A stretch of 64,000 nucleotides of DNA from Artocarpus heterophyllus (taxonomy: Eukaryota; Streptophyta; Magnoliopsida; Rosales; Moraceae): NCBI GenBank assembly GCA_025403435.1, contig CM046348.1:22193899-22257898 (forward strand). The letters run 5' to 3'. The position numbers and the translations under genes were made by a program. A model generated the notes under the pieces. It was not told the DNA's origin. It ran no database searches and saw only the letters and a list, made by a program, of their open reading frames with translations. This document shows positions 35,805 to 46,911 of this stretch, one piece after another; position 1 is the first letter of the stretch, and each line of letters begins with the position of its first letter.

Positions 35805-35909
35805 GGTGCTTGACAACGTTAGTGGGCTTTGACAGCGCAGGTGCTCGACGGCTGGAGTGGGCTTCAATGGCTTAGGTGCTCGATAGCTGGAGTGGGCTTT
35901 GATGGCATG
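35805..35909. repeat. 35-bp minisatellite, three copies
   Basis: Units start with ggtgct at 35805, 35840 and 35875. Each contains 'agtgggctt(t/c)(g/a)a' in the middle. Copies 2 and 3 are more alike than copy 1. Confidence 0.85.
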
Positions 35910-35999
35910 GGGCTTGACGAGGATCACAAAAGAGATGATCGGGTAGGAGGAGGACAACAATTTGGGTCGCCAGAGAGGAAGGGTCTAGAGTCACCACCT

Positions 36000-36025
36000 G
36001 GGGGGGGGGGGGGGGGGGGGGGGGG
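36000..36025. repeat. 26-base G homopolymer
   Basis: An uninterrupted G run in the GC-rich core of the TIR element. Its exact length is uncertain. Confidence 0.75.
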
Positions 36026-36284
36026 TTGTCTAGTCAGATCAAGGGAGTGGGAGAGGAGTGATTTACGTTTTGAAAATTTTGAAAACATGTAATTTTTGTT
36101 TTCAAAAGTTGAAGAAAATTAAGGAAGTTTTTGAAAAAAAATTTATTTTTATTTTCCACAAAATTTAAACAAACATGTTTTCAAAAACATTTTTATTTTT
36201 TGTGTTTATAAAAATGGGAAAAAAATTTTCAAAAACAAAGCCACACAACACCTTAAAATCAAGCAAAAGGTAGATATGCAACAA

Positions 36285-36600
36285 TGAGCCAGGGCGGGGC
36301 CCGTGGGCCGGCCTGAGCCTGTCCTGCTACAGCTCGGCCCGGCATTGTTCACGGCCCATAAATACTGGTGGGCTGGGCTGGGCCAATATATGTCGGCCCA
36401 TGGGCCGGCCCATGGAAAATCATGGGTCGGGCTAGGCTGGGCTGGCCCGGCCTAGGCCCACAATGGGCCGGCTCATCTCGGCCCACAATGGGCCGGCTCA
36501 TCTCGGCCCACAATGGGCTGGCCTATCTAGGCCCACAATAGGCCGGCCCATCTAGGCCCATACAGGCCCACAATGGGCCAGCCCATTGTGGCCCAATTTC
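36285..36600. repeat. hAT left subterminal GGCCC/GGGCC repeat zone
   Basis: Dozens of cggccc, gggccg and gcccac words occur in both orientations. At 36455-36580 a ~29-base unit, 'ggcccacaatgggccggctc' plus 'atct(c/a)', is repeated about four times. Such zones normally bind the transposase in hAT elements. Confidence 0.75.
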
Positions 36601-36707
36601 ATATAAAGATATTATATATATATTTAGATATATTTTTCTATGTTCATTCACGGGTAACATGGCTGAATATGGCCTTCTCTAGTAAGTCATGTAAGGCCCA
36701 TTGTAAG

Positions 36708-37165
36708 TCATGTATTATCACATCAAAATACTAAACATTTAATATATATAAGAATTAAATATTATATGATATATATACATGCCATATTCACCCGTGAGTG
36801 AATATGGCATTAGATTTCCCTAATGCAATACATCACAATAGACCTAGCAAGTGCTTTTTCTTTTCTTTTCATTTCTTTTTATTTCTTTATTTGTTTCCTT
36901 GTAGGCATGCTTTGCTTTTGAGAAGTAAAGTTGAGAATTAGATGCTAAATCTATAGGTTATGTATTATCACATCAAAATACTATACATTTAATATATATT
37001 ATTTGATACATGTAAGAATTAAATATTATATAATATATATACATGTCATATTCAACCGTGAGTGAACATGGCATTAGATTCCCCCATGCACATCACATTG
37101 CAATAGGCCTGACAAGCTCTTTTTTCTTTTCTTTGCATTTTTTAATTTTTTTTCTTGTAGGCATT
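36708..37165 (+). repeat. Two direct copies of a ~250-bp unit in the hAT element; a third at 45613-45830
   Basis: The block from 'tcatgtattatcacatcaaa' through 'tatacatgccatattcaccc' to 'cttttcttttc' occurs at about 36708-36880 and 36957-37140, joined by 'gcatgctttgcttttgagaa'. A third copy lies beyond E2 at about 45613-45830. The element therefore carried a three-copy direct array before E2 landed in it. Confidence 0.75.
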
Positions 37166-37281
37166 GTTAGTATATATGGAGCTTAATTATTACCCTGACG
37201 CAGATTGCTCATACATAGAGGTTGTACGCGGATCGACTTTCGTGGTAAGGTCGACGTAGGGGTTGGAAGTGGGGTGGTAAA

Positions 37282-39312
37282 TGTTGAAAAAATAGTATGC
37301 AGCGGAATTTTAAAATTTTACATCAGAGTAATTTCAAAAACACAAGTTTGACATGCTATATGCATAAATTAACTAGATCTTACTAACCTTTGTGTGCCGA
37401 AGAACCCTCGTAAAACGTGAAGAGAAGTAACGTTCTAGAAGAGCCTCAACCAACTGGTCTTCTTTGCTATTCTCTATCCACGACCGGAGTGAGTGTGGGC
37501 TTACACGTACAGCTCTTTCACTAGGTGACTCTCCTTCCAACCAATCGAGAGAACCCAAAGCAAGTGTTCGTGATTTGTGAACAAAAGTTCTCAGGGAGTT
37601 TTCAGATTCTCACTAATAGAGTATCACTCTTAATCTCTCACTTGATTTGAGTAACTCTTAAGACTTACTCCCTTTATATAGAGATTGGTCCTGGGGTTAG
37701 TCATTATCAGATTAGGTCTAAAAAACTCGAAACAAAATCAAGTTCGGATCAATATCTGATAAGATCTGCGTGGAAACGCGTGATCTTATCTTTCGTTGAC
37801 CGGCAGGCTGAACCACCTGATCGGCAGGCCAAACAGCCCCCATCGGCAGGCCGAACACGTCCATGGGTAAGCCAAACTGCCAAATAAAAATCTTGCGAAT
37901 ATTTTATTTTTCACCTGAGATTCTATAGGATAAAGTCTCAATTTTAATTCAAATAACCCAATAAAGAAGTTATCTAATCAAAACAACATTATCTAGATAA
38001 TCTCTAAGAAAATAAATCAATTCCCAATAATTCTAGAAGTTTATCTTGATCTAATTTTATTCAAAATTAAATCAATTGATAAACAGACAAGAATTATCCA
38101 ATCCTTACAATTCAACAAGTTTATCTTGAATTAATTTTTTATCACAAAATTAATTTAACCGATAAACAGACAGAATTATTTGATTCTTTCAAATTTCAAC
38201 CAATCTAATAAATTCGACATAAGTTATAAATTATTGGAAAAACACGCCGTGTCGTTACAGGATGTTGTGAGCTAGCAAAGGGGACCAAATGGACCTATAT
38301 AGTTCAAGCTCCCGATAATTACGAAACCCAATATCTAAGATATACATTTCATAATTATCAACTCCAACACTACTCCACTAAAAGCTAGGAGCTGCACTCT
38401 CGAACTACATAGAATTACGAAGCTGGTATAGCTAAGTCTCCACGACACATCATAGTGTATCGTATCCCCATATGATAATCCATAATTGGCTTAAGGACAA
38501 GTTCTGTCTTACCTTTCCGATTATTTTCATCTTACGTTCTATTATCTCACCATCAGAAAACTTACTATCCAAAGATAGTATACCATTCGGTTACACCTAC
38601 GTATCCAAATGGTTGAGCACTCCAATTTTCCAATTGTAGGATAACCCATATAAGAAGATATCATTACTCCTAAAGAGAAGCTATGGATTCCATATTTATG
38701 AATAACAGGTCTACGCTATCAAGAGTCATACCTCCAATATACCGGCATGCATACCACTATTAAGATGTGGGTGTCACCATTTGGTACATCAAAAGACACA
38801 GGCCAAGACAATGGGCCCACTATTTATCTCAGGATTAAGATACAGCACAAATGATTGTCTAAAGTGAATCGATTTGTCGAGACAAAATTATTAATCCAAA
38901 TCAATTCACTTTATGTCCCGATCCAACACATCGTCACCTATGACAACGTACCAATGTTTCTATTCATGGAGTCTGCCTCCGATGGTCAAGACAAATCATC
39001 TCCTAAAAGGGATATAGACAACATAACAATCTTTGCATGAATAAAGCGCCCAACTTTATTCCCTCGATTGCGGATCTTATGATTTAGACCATTACATTAA
39101 GAATCGTGTCTTCCGCATAATCCGTCTATCATATACCCAATTCTTAAGGTTTAGACCGACAGTCTCAGACTTTTGTTTGCTTAATATACATTCAACAAAT
39201 ATGAATGTAAAGAGGACAATATTTGGTATATAAATAATGAATAAATTCTTTATTGATAAAAATGTCTCCAAAACTTATTACATTTTACTCCTTAGGGCAT
39301 ACATGTCTAACA
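37282..39312 (-). repeat. E2 3' LTR (left copy in window)
   Basis: On the minus strand it begins TGTTAGACATG after the polypurine tract and ends ...TTTTTTCAACA. It contains the GGCAGGCC word cluster at 37799-37882. The pol frame runs into this LTR before meeting its stop at 39278. Confidence 0.92.
37799..37882. repeat. GGCAGGCCGAAC word cluster in E2 left LTR
   Basis: Four words related to atCGGCAGGCCGAAC occur in 84 bases. The same cluster sits in the right LTR (44000-44095). In the element's sense strand they read GGCCTGCCGAT, as in the Sirevirus LTR at 3684-3929. Confidence 0.75.
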
Positions 39313-42071
39313 GTCTCCCACTTGCACTAAGTGAGTAAATACGACAAATCTCGCATCCCCATAGCTTCCACATGTCTCTCGAAGACTCTCCAGTAAGTGT
39401 CTTCATAAATGGATCAGCTAAATTGTCATCTGAAGTGATCTTGCACACAGTGACATGCCCGCCCTCAACGAAGTCCTTTATCACATGATACTTTTGATTA
39501 ATATGCTTACTCTTCTTGTGAAATCTTGGTTCCTTAGCATTAGCTACCGCCGCACTGTTATCATAGTATAGTGATACCGCCTTATCCATACCAGGAACTA
39601 CCTTAAGATCTCCAAGGAACTTGCGGAGCTACACTACTTCTTTCAAAGCATCACTAGCTGCCACATACTCGGCCTCCATCGTTGAATCTGAAGTGCAATC
39701 TTGCTTAGCACTTTTCCAACTGATGGCACCGCCGCCCAGAGTAAACACAAAACCCGAAGTCGATTTCCTAGAATCCAGACAGGATTGAAAATCCGAGTCA
39801 ATGTATCCTAGAGGAGTCAAGTCCTCACCCAAATACACAAGCATATACCCTTGAGTCCTTCTCAGGTACTTGAAAATATGCTTTACCGCAACCCAATGGT
39901 TCAGTCCTGGATTCGCCTGAAATCGACTAATAATCCTGACCGCATAACTAATATCTGGTCGTGTGCAAAGCATGGCATACATGAGACTATCCACTGCCAA
40001 AGCATAAGGCACTTTCTTCATGTATTCTCTTTCTTCATAAGACTTTGGAGAGTCTTTCTTCGAAAGATTAATTCCAGACCTAAATGGTTGCCCACCTTTC
40101 TTGGAATCCTGTATTGCAAACCTTCTAAGAATTTTATCTATGTAGCCGGCCTGAGACAAAGCTATCATTTTGTTCTTTCTATCCCGAAAGATCTAGATAC
40201 CGAGAACAAAATTAGTCTCACCCAAGTCCTTTATGTCAAACTACTTGGTCAACTATAATTTGACCGACGACAACGCCCCAACATCATTGCCAATTAGCAG
40301 TATGTCATCTATATAGAGCAATAGAAAAACCACCTTTCCATCCTTAATGTGTTTGTAAACACATGGTTTATCCACATTTTGTGAGAACCCATAAGTCTTG
40401 ATCACCTGATCAGATCTTATGTTCCAAGAACAAGAAGCCTGCTTAAGTCCATAAATTGACTTTAGCAGCCTACAAACCTTACCCTCGACCCGTGACCTTG
40501 AACCCGTCTGGTTGTTCCATATAAATGGAATCATCAAGATAGCCATGACATCCATTTGTCAAATCTCGTAGTCGAGAGTGGCAGCTATGGACAAGAGAAT
40601 CCGGATGGACTTAAGCATGGCTACAGACAAAAAGGTTTCCTAATAATCGATTCCTTCCTTTTGCGTATAATCCTTAGCTACTAGTCTAGCCTTAAAGGTT
40701 TCGACCTTTCCATCCTCTCCTCTTTTCCTCTTGTAGATCCACTTACACCCTATGGGTTTTAGCCCTTCGGGAAGATCTACAAGCTCCCAAACCTGATTAG
40801 TCTTCATAGACTTCATCTCAATGTCATGGCCTCTGTCTAGAGTTTTGAATCAATATCCTCCATAGCTTCTACGTAAGTATAAGGATCCCCATCATGTTCA
40901 TCTGGTTCAGCCAAAAAGACCTCCCCATTGAACATATACCTCTTAGGTTGACGCCCGATCCTCCCACTACGTCGAAGCCCTTGAGGTTGTTGTTCAGGGT
41001 TGTTTGGTTTTTCTACACTGATCAGAATGGTTTCATTCGGAACCTCCGGAGTGATCGGATCACTCCTTAACTCCTCAAGCACAACTTTGCTTTGAGGTTT
41101 AAACTCGTCCATGTAACTCTCCTCAAGGAAAGTTGCATTAGTTGAAACCACGACTTTATTTTCCTTTGGGTTACAAAAATAACCCCTTTAGTCCTTTTTG
41201 GATATCCTACAAACACGCAAACTTTCGAACGTGCTTCCAAGTTATTCGGATCCTTAAACATGACATGAGCTGGACATCCCCATATACGAATATGGTTTAA
41301 GGATGTCTTGCTACCCTTCCATAACTCGTGAAGAGTTTTAGGGATAGATTTTGAAGGCACATTGTTCAAAAGATTACATGCAGTTTGTAGTGCATATCCC
41401 CAAAAGGATAAAGGCAATGATGAATAACTCATCATGGACCTAATTATATCCAACAAAGTCCTATTTCTTCTCTCTGTTACGCCATTCTGCTACGGAGTGC
41501 CCGACGCAGTCAAATGGGATAAAATCTCATTCTCTAATAAGTGTTCCAAGAACTCATCAGAAAGGTATTCCCCACCTCGATTGGATCAAAGTGTCTTTAT
41601 GGGTCTACCCAATTGCTTTTCCACTTCAGCCCAAAACTCCCTGAACTTGTCAAAAGTTTCGCTTTTGTGGTGCATCAGGTACACATACCCATATCTTGAG
41701 TAATCGTTAATAAAAGTGACGAAGTACTCATACCCTCCTCGTGCCTGGATGTTCATTAGTCCGTAAACATCACTATGCACAAGTTCTAGAACCCCTTAGG
41801 CCCTATTGCCCTTAGACCCGAATGGTCTTTTGGTCATTTTACCCTCCAAACAAGATTCACATTGAGGTATAGATTTCACCTTCAAGTGACTTAAAGGTCT
41901 ATTACTTACCAACCTTTGAATCCTATTTAGGTTAATATGACCAAGGCGCAAATACCAAAGATAAGTCTTATTAGAGTGAGAAGTTTTAAGTCTTTTAGAG
42001 TTATTATCATTCATCTCAGCATTAAGCAATAAGTCCATCTTAGGTTTAATAAAATATAGATTATTTTGCAT
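39278..42071 (-). pseudogene. pol: E2 pol: integrase, RT, RNase H (broken)
   Basis: Read on the minus strand. GAG-pre-integrase is at 41796-42071 (LRLGHINLNRIQRL, CESCLEGK). The integrase core lies at about 41430-41780 (HSDVYG, FINDYSRYGYVYLMH; the third catalytic residue falls in TERRNRTL near 41465). Its C-terminus is at 41067-41456 (HIRIWGCPAHV). Degraded RT spans 40160-40840 (LLKSIYGLKQAS; LLLYIDDILLIGND near 40283-40322, YIDD instead of YVDD). RNase H lies at 39278-39900 (YIDSDFQSCLDSRKSTSGF, STMEAEYVA, YYDNSAAV). Several frameshifts and stops separate the pieces. The C-terminus runs through the polypurine tract into the LTR. The product would copy and integrate the element's cDNA, but this copy cannot encode it whole. 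Confidence 0.88.
39313..39324 (-). other. E2 polypurine tract
   Basis: The minus-strand text caagtgggagac abuts the 3' LTR. Confidence 0.8.
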
Positions 42072-43466
42072 CTATCTATTAATAATAAAATTAATGTGAG
42101 TGTATAACCATCATTTTAATATTTTATCCATGATTTATAATCACCACCTAGGAGTGTGCAACCATAAATCATGCGAAAATACCTTATCTTCTCAGAGATC
42201 CAATCTGGTACATGATAGAAATCCCTTCCTAGGGGTCGGGACCACCATGTTCTACCTATGGACCAACGATGGAGGCCTTAGGTTCTCTCTTTGAAAACCT
42301 TCTCCCACTCAATCTTTTGAAATCAAGGTTTTATTTTAAGAATATGCATGAACAATTTTAATATGAGCGGCACTCCCTATTCTATATGACATGTTATCAA
42401 TATACATGGCAAATCATATTATAATGCATACAAGCAAAGCTACAAGCAAAATAATAAATAATCGTAATATTATGGCTCCACCCTATATAATAGAAAACTA
42501 AGATTACAAGAGAATAATCGAGACATATTATCGATTCTTTATCCATGAATCCTCAAGCTGTATCCTTCTTCATGTAATTCCTATCTTCAAGTCTTTAATC
42601 CCGTATGAATCGAATACTTCATATTTCCGGTCATATCCTAATTTAATGTTTCTTAGAATTGTCCCAAAAATAAAATTAAAACTGCATCGAAAAAACTACA
42701 CATTTTTTGAAAATTTTCCAGCTCTCGGTTGGCAGGCCGATCTGGGTGATCGACTTGCCGGTCATGCTCCATCGGCCTGTCGATCAAGAAGATTAGCCTG
42801 CCGACTCATGAAAGTTCAGCTTGTCGAACTGGAAGTTCGGCCTGCTACCAGAGCCGCTTGATTTCTGCCACATTGATGGCCTGCCAAACCACACGTCCGG
42901 CCTGTCGATCTGTGACCATTGGCCTGCCGGACTGGTGAGTTTGGCATGCCGACCGAGTAGAAATCTCCCATTCTAAAAAATACAAATTTTAATGCAATTC
43001 ATCAATTTTATTTTTCACAATTCAAAAACCATAAAATTAGAGACTTAGGAAATACCTTGGAGCGCCAATCATCATTCTTCTAGATCCGACTTCTAAATCC
43101 GTCTTCTCGATCCGTCTTCTCCGAATAATTATTTAATAACAAAATTCTTACAAATTTAAAAATAAATAATAATTCTTAGACGGAGATGATAGTCCGCCAT
43201 CTAATTGCATGAAAAACCTAGATACACATTCTAACCTCTAAGGAACCATAAACGGCATTAATTAATTAATAATAATTAAATAACAATTTAATCAACCATA
43301 ATTAATTAATGAACATTCACCATATAATCTATGACAATATATAAAATATATAGAAACTTAGAGTGCCAACTCTCTATAAAATTAAATTCAAGCATAGGAG
43401 AGATTAAGATCACAAAATTTATACATATAACATGATCACAAACTCGTAAATTTATGTAAAAACCAT
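42072..43466 (-). other. E2 leader region, gag and protease not found, with GGCCTGCCGA words
   Basis: About 1.4 kb lies between the PBS and the first pol domain. I could not find a gag-like peptide, a CCHC knuckle or a DSG protease site in any minus-strand frame. At 42720-42960 there are about ten words of the GGCCTGCCGA type, mostly in the opposite orientation to those in the LTRs. Internal deletion of gag, or a non-autonomous family organisation, would both explain this. Confidence 0.6.
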
Positions 43467-43479
43467 GGATCTAATACCA
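43467..43479 (-). other. E2 primer-binding site
   Basis: The minus-strand text TGGTATTAGATCC lies 2 bases inside the right LTR. It resembles the plant copia initiator tRNA-Met site (TGGTATCAGAGC), with substitutions. Confidence 0.75.
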
Positions 43480-43481
43480 AT

Positions 43482-45516
43482 TGTTAAAAAAATAGTACGC
43501 AGTGGAATTTTAAAAATTTTACATCAGAGTAATTTCTAAAACACAAGTTTGACATGCTATATGCATAAATTAACCAGATCTTACTAACCTTTGTGTGCTG
43601 AAGAACCCTCGCAAAACATGAATAGAAGTAACGTTCCATAAGAGCCTCAACCAACTAGTCTTCTTTGCTATTCTCTATCCACGACCGGAGTGAGTGTAGG
43701 CTCACGCATACAGCTCTTCCACTAGGTGACTCTCCTTCCAACCAATTGAGAGAACCCAAAGCAAGTGTTCGTGATATGTGAACAAAAGCTCTCAGGGAGT
43801 TTTCATATTCTCAATAGTAGAGTATCACTCTTAATCTCTCACTTGATCTGAGTAACTCTTAAGACTTACTCCCTTTAGATAAAGATTGGTCCTAGAGTCA
43901 GTCCTTATCAGATGAGGTCTCAAAAACTCGAAACAAAATCAAGTTCAGATCAATATTTGATAAGATCTACATTGAAACACGTGATCTAATCCTTCGTTGA
44001 TCAGCAGGCCGTACCACCTGATCGGCAGGCCAAACAGCCCCTATCGGTAGGCCGAACATGTCCATCGGCAGGCCGAACTGCCGAATAAAAATATCGTGAA
44101 TCTTTTATTTTTCACCCGAGATTCTATAGGATAAAGTCTCAGTTTTAATTCAAATAACCCAACAGAGAAGTTATCTAATCAAAACAACTTTATCTAGATA
44201 ATCTCTAAGAAAATAAATCAATTCCCAATAATTCTACAAGTTTATCTTGATCTAATTTTATCCAAAATTAAATCAACCGATAAACAGACAAGAATTATCC
44301 GATCCTTACAATTCAACAAGTTTATCTTGAATTAATTTTTTATCACAAAATTAACTTAACCAATAAACAGACATGAGTTATTTGATTCTTCCAAATTTCA
44401 ACTAATCTAATAAATCCGACATAAGTTACCAATTATTGAAAAAACACGCCGTGTTGTTACAGGATGTTATGAGCTAGTAAAGGGGACCAAATGGACCTAT
44501 ATAGTTCAAGCTCCTAATAATTACAAAACCCAATATCCCAGATATACATTTTATAATTATCAACTCCAACGTTACTCCACTAAAAGCTTGGAGCTGCACT
44601 ATCGAACTACATAGAATTACGAAGCTGGTATAGCTAAGTCTCCACGACATATCATAGTGTATCGTATCCCCATATGATAATCCATAATAGGCTTAAGGAC
44701 AAGTTCCGTCTTACCTTCTTGATTATTTTTATCTTACGTTCCATTATCTCACCATCAGAAAACTTACTATCCAAAGGCAGTATACCATTCGGTTACACCT
44801 ATGTATCCAAATGGTTGAGCACTCCAGTTTTCCAATTGCAGGATAACCCATATAAGAAGATATCATTACTCCTAAAGAGGAGATATAGATTCCATATCGA
44901 TGAATAATAGGTCCATGCTATCAAGAGTCATGCCTCCAACGTACCGGCATGCATACCACTATTAAGATGTGGGTGTCACCCTTTGGTACATCAAAAGACA
45001 CAAGCCAAGACAATGGGCCCACTATTCATCTCAGGATTAAGATACAACACAAATGATTGTCTAAAGTGAATCGATTTGCCGATACAAAACTATTGATCCA
45101 AATCAATTCACTTTATGTCCCGATCCAACACATCGTCACCTATGACAACGCGCCAATTTTTCTATTCATGGAGTCCACCTCCGATGGTCAAGACAAACTA
45201 TCTCCTAAAAGGGATATAGACAACATAACAATCTTTGCATGAATAAAGTGCCCAACTTTATTTCCTCGATTGCGGATCTTATGATTTAGACCATCACCTT
45301 AAGAATCGTGTCTTCTGCATAATCCATCCATCATATGCCCAATTCTTAAGGTTTAAACTGACAGTCTCAGACTTTTGTTTGCTTAACATACATTTAACAA
45401 ATATGAACATAAAGAGGACAATATTTGGTCTGTAAATAATGAATAAATTCTTTATTAAAAAAAATATCTCCAAAAACTTATTACATTTTTACTCCTTAGG
45501 GCATACATGTCTAAAA
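43482..45516 (-). repeat. E2 5' LTR (right copy in window)
   Basis: It matches the left LTR along its whole length. On the minus strand its first bases are TTTTAGACATG, where the left copy has TGTTAGACATG, so the terminal TG is mutated. It is followed on the plus strand by the duplication gtaaa. Confidence 0.92.
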
Positions 45517-45904
45517 GTAAACCACCTTTCTGGGGGTTGTATGGGACGGAGCCCCCTGGGCAAAAATTTTATATGCAAGTTTATTTTACATAAGGGTATT
45601 TTGGGTTTTTTACATAAGGCATGCTTTGCTTTTGAGAAGCAAAGTTGAGAATTAGATACTAAGTCTATAGATCATGTATTATCACATCAGGATACTATAA
45701 TTTAATATATATGTTATTTAATACATATAAGAATTAAATATTATTTAATTTATGCATGTCATATTCACCCGGAAGTGAACATAGCATTAGATTTCCTTAT
45801 GCAATTATAAAGGGGCAGGCCTAACATAGAGACTACTTAGAAGGAAGGCCTGCAATGTACAAAGCTGAGACGTTAAGTCTTCAGCGATTTGTCTAATCAA
45901 ATTC

Positions 45905-46405
45905 TTGAAAGAAAAAATTAAAAAAAAAGATTTAAAAACATTTGTACCACATGGTTCTTCATGGGCAAGTATGATTAGCTACACCGGATTTGGTTTCGGT
46001 GTATCATCCACATCTTCAACACGCAGTGAATTGAAAAACTATCTGGAAACAAATTTTGCGGCATTCATTTTCAATGAGCAAGGTGGTGGTCATGATTTCA
46101 ATAAGTTTGATCTTTTGTCATTTTGGAGATCATAGTCAAGAACTTTTCCTGTGCTCTCTAAAATGGCTTGTGATATACTAACCATACCAGTGTCTATAGT
46201 TACAAGTGAACAAGTATTTAGTTGCAGTGGTAGAGTACTTGATGAATGGCGTGCACGTATGAGTGACGATATTCTGGAAGCAGTAATGTGCGTCAATGAT
46301 TGGGAGGATGCTCACAGAAGAAGCCAAGAAGTTCAAGATGATTGGGTTGATGACTTTGAAAATTTGGATATTTATGATACTCCCACTGGGAGTAATATGT
46401 TGTAA
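45905..46405 (+). pseudogene. hAT transposase C-terminal fragment (dimerisation domain)
   Basis: The frame contains RSELKNYLETNF, then FDLLSFWRS, a TAG stop at 46133-46135, then SRTFPVLSKMACDILTIPVS, SEQVFSCSGRVLDEWRARM and ILEAVMCVNDW. This is the order of the hATC dimerisation domain of plant hAT transposases (FDLLxWW, FPxLSxMARDxLxIPVS, ESxFSxxGRVLD, ALVCxxDW). The N-terminal zinc finger and most of the catalytic domain are missing. With one in-frame stop and no upstream start, it is a relic. It lies between E2 and the hAT right end, on the plus strand. Confidence 0.88.
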
Positions 46406-46659
46406 TTAATTACGAACAATATTTTTTATGTTTTTTTTTGTTTTTAGTAATTTTGTAAACATCTTACGTATAATTATCCCGATTGTATTCTTTTTTCCTT
46501 ACCAAGGTTTTGTCCCACTGGGTTTTCCTTGGAAAGGTTTTTAATGAGGCAATCGTAAATAAAATATCCCTTTTTATATTTCCCTTGACTATTCAAACTT
46601 TTATATTTGTTAACTTGCTTAAAAATTAAAAAATTAAAAAATTAAAAATTACATGCTTA

Positions 46660-46903
46660 GATGGTAAGCCCATTTAAACCCATGATGGGCCAAGATGGGT
46701 CGGCCCATTTATATAAGGCCCACGGCATGGCCCGGCACGGCCCATGTAAAATTGGCCCACGGGCCGGGCCGGGCCGGGCCAAGGTATTTTTAATATGGGC
46801 CGGCCTGGCCTGGCCCACGAAATTTATGGGCCGGACTGTAGCCCGTGTAGGCCTAAGGAGAATGGGCCGGGCCGGGTCGGGTCGGCTCGTTCTTGCATCA
46901 CTA
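46660..46903. repeat. hAT right subterminal GGGCCGGGCC zone and terminal repeat
   Basis: It is dense in gggccggg and ggcccacg words and mirrors the left subterminal zone. The last 20 bases form the terminal inverted repeat ending in cta. Confidence 0.75.
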
Positions 46904-46911
46904 GCAAAAGG

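Larger units (their letters stand above)
35374..36262. mobile_element. TIR DNA element with GC-rich core
   Basis: The left end 'ggtggtgtttttattttg' with 'tttttgtttttgaaaa' mirrors the right end 'ttttcaaaaacaaagccac' plus 'acaacacc' on the opposite strand. The ends are AT-rich while the core (35600-36060) is markedly GC-rich, as in non-autonomous DNA transposons that captured or expanded foreign sequence. The core contains a 35-base minisatellite and a G run. The open frames across it appear to be composition effects. Confidence 0.4.
37282..45516 (-). mobile_element. E2: minus-strand Ty1/copia element with 2-kb LTRs, gag not detectable
   Basis: Two LTRs of 2031 and 2035 bp flank a 4.17-kb internal region read on the minus strand. 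A perfect gtaaa duplication lies at 37277-37281 and 45517-45521. PBS and polypurine tract are in the expected places. Integrase, RT and RNase H are recognisable, but the 1.4 kb between the PBS and GAG-pre-integrase shows no gag, zinc knuckle or protease. Over the first 420 bases the LTRs differ at roughly 7% of positions by eye. The insertion lies inside the hAT element. Confidence 0.92.
36271..46903 (+). mobile_element. hAT DNA transposon with 8-bp TSD, split by copia element E2
   Basis: The left end tagatatgcaacaatgagcc and the minus-strand reading of the right end, tagtgatgcaagaacgagcc, are terminal inverted repeats. An exact 8-bp duplication, gcaaaagg, lies at 36263-36270 and 46904-46911; eight bases is the hAT signature. 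Subterminal regions (36285-36600 and 46660-46890) are packed with GGGCC/GGCCC words. Without the E2 insertion the element is about 2.4 kb. It keeps only a C-terminal transposase fragment, so it is an internally deleted, non-autonomous copy. Confidence 0.9.

Noticed and set aside
35829..36092. Open frame with a poly-glycine run
   Set aside because: It is created by the G homopolymer and the 35-base minisatellite, not by a gene.
38855..39040. Near-identical 61-residue frames at 38855 and 45057
   Set aside because: They are the same stretch of the two E2 LTRs on the non-coding strand; their similarity is LTR homology, not protein conservation.
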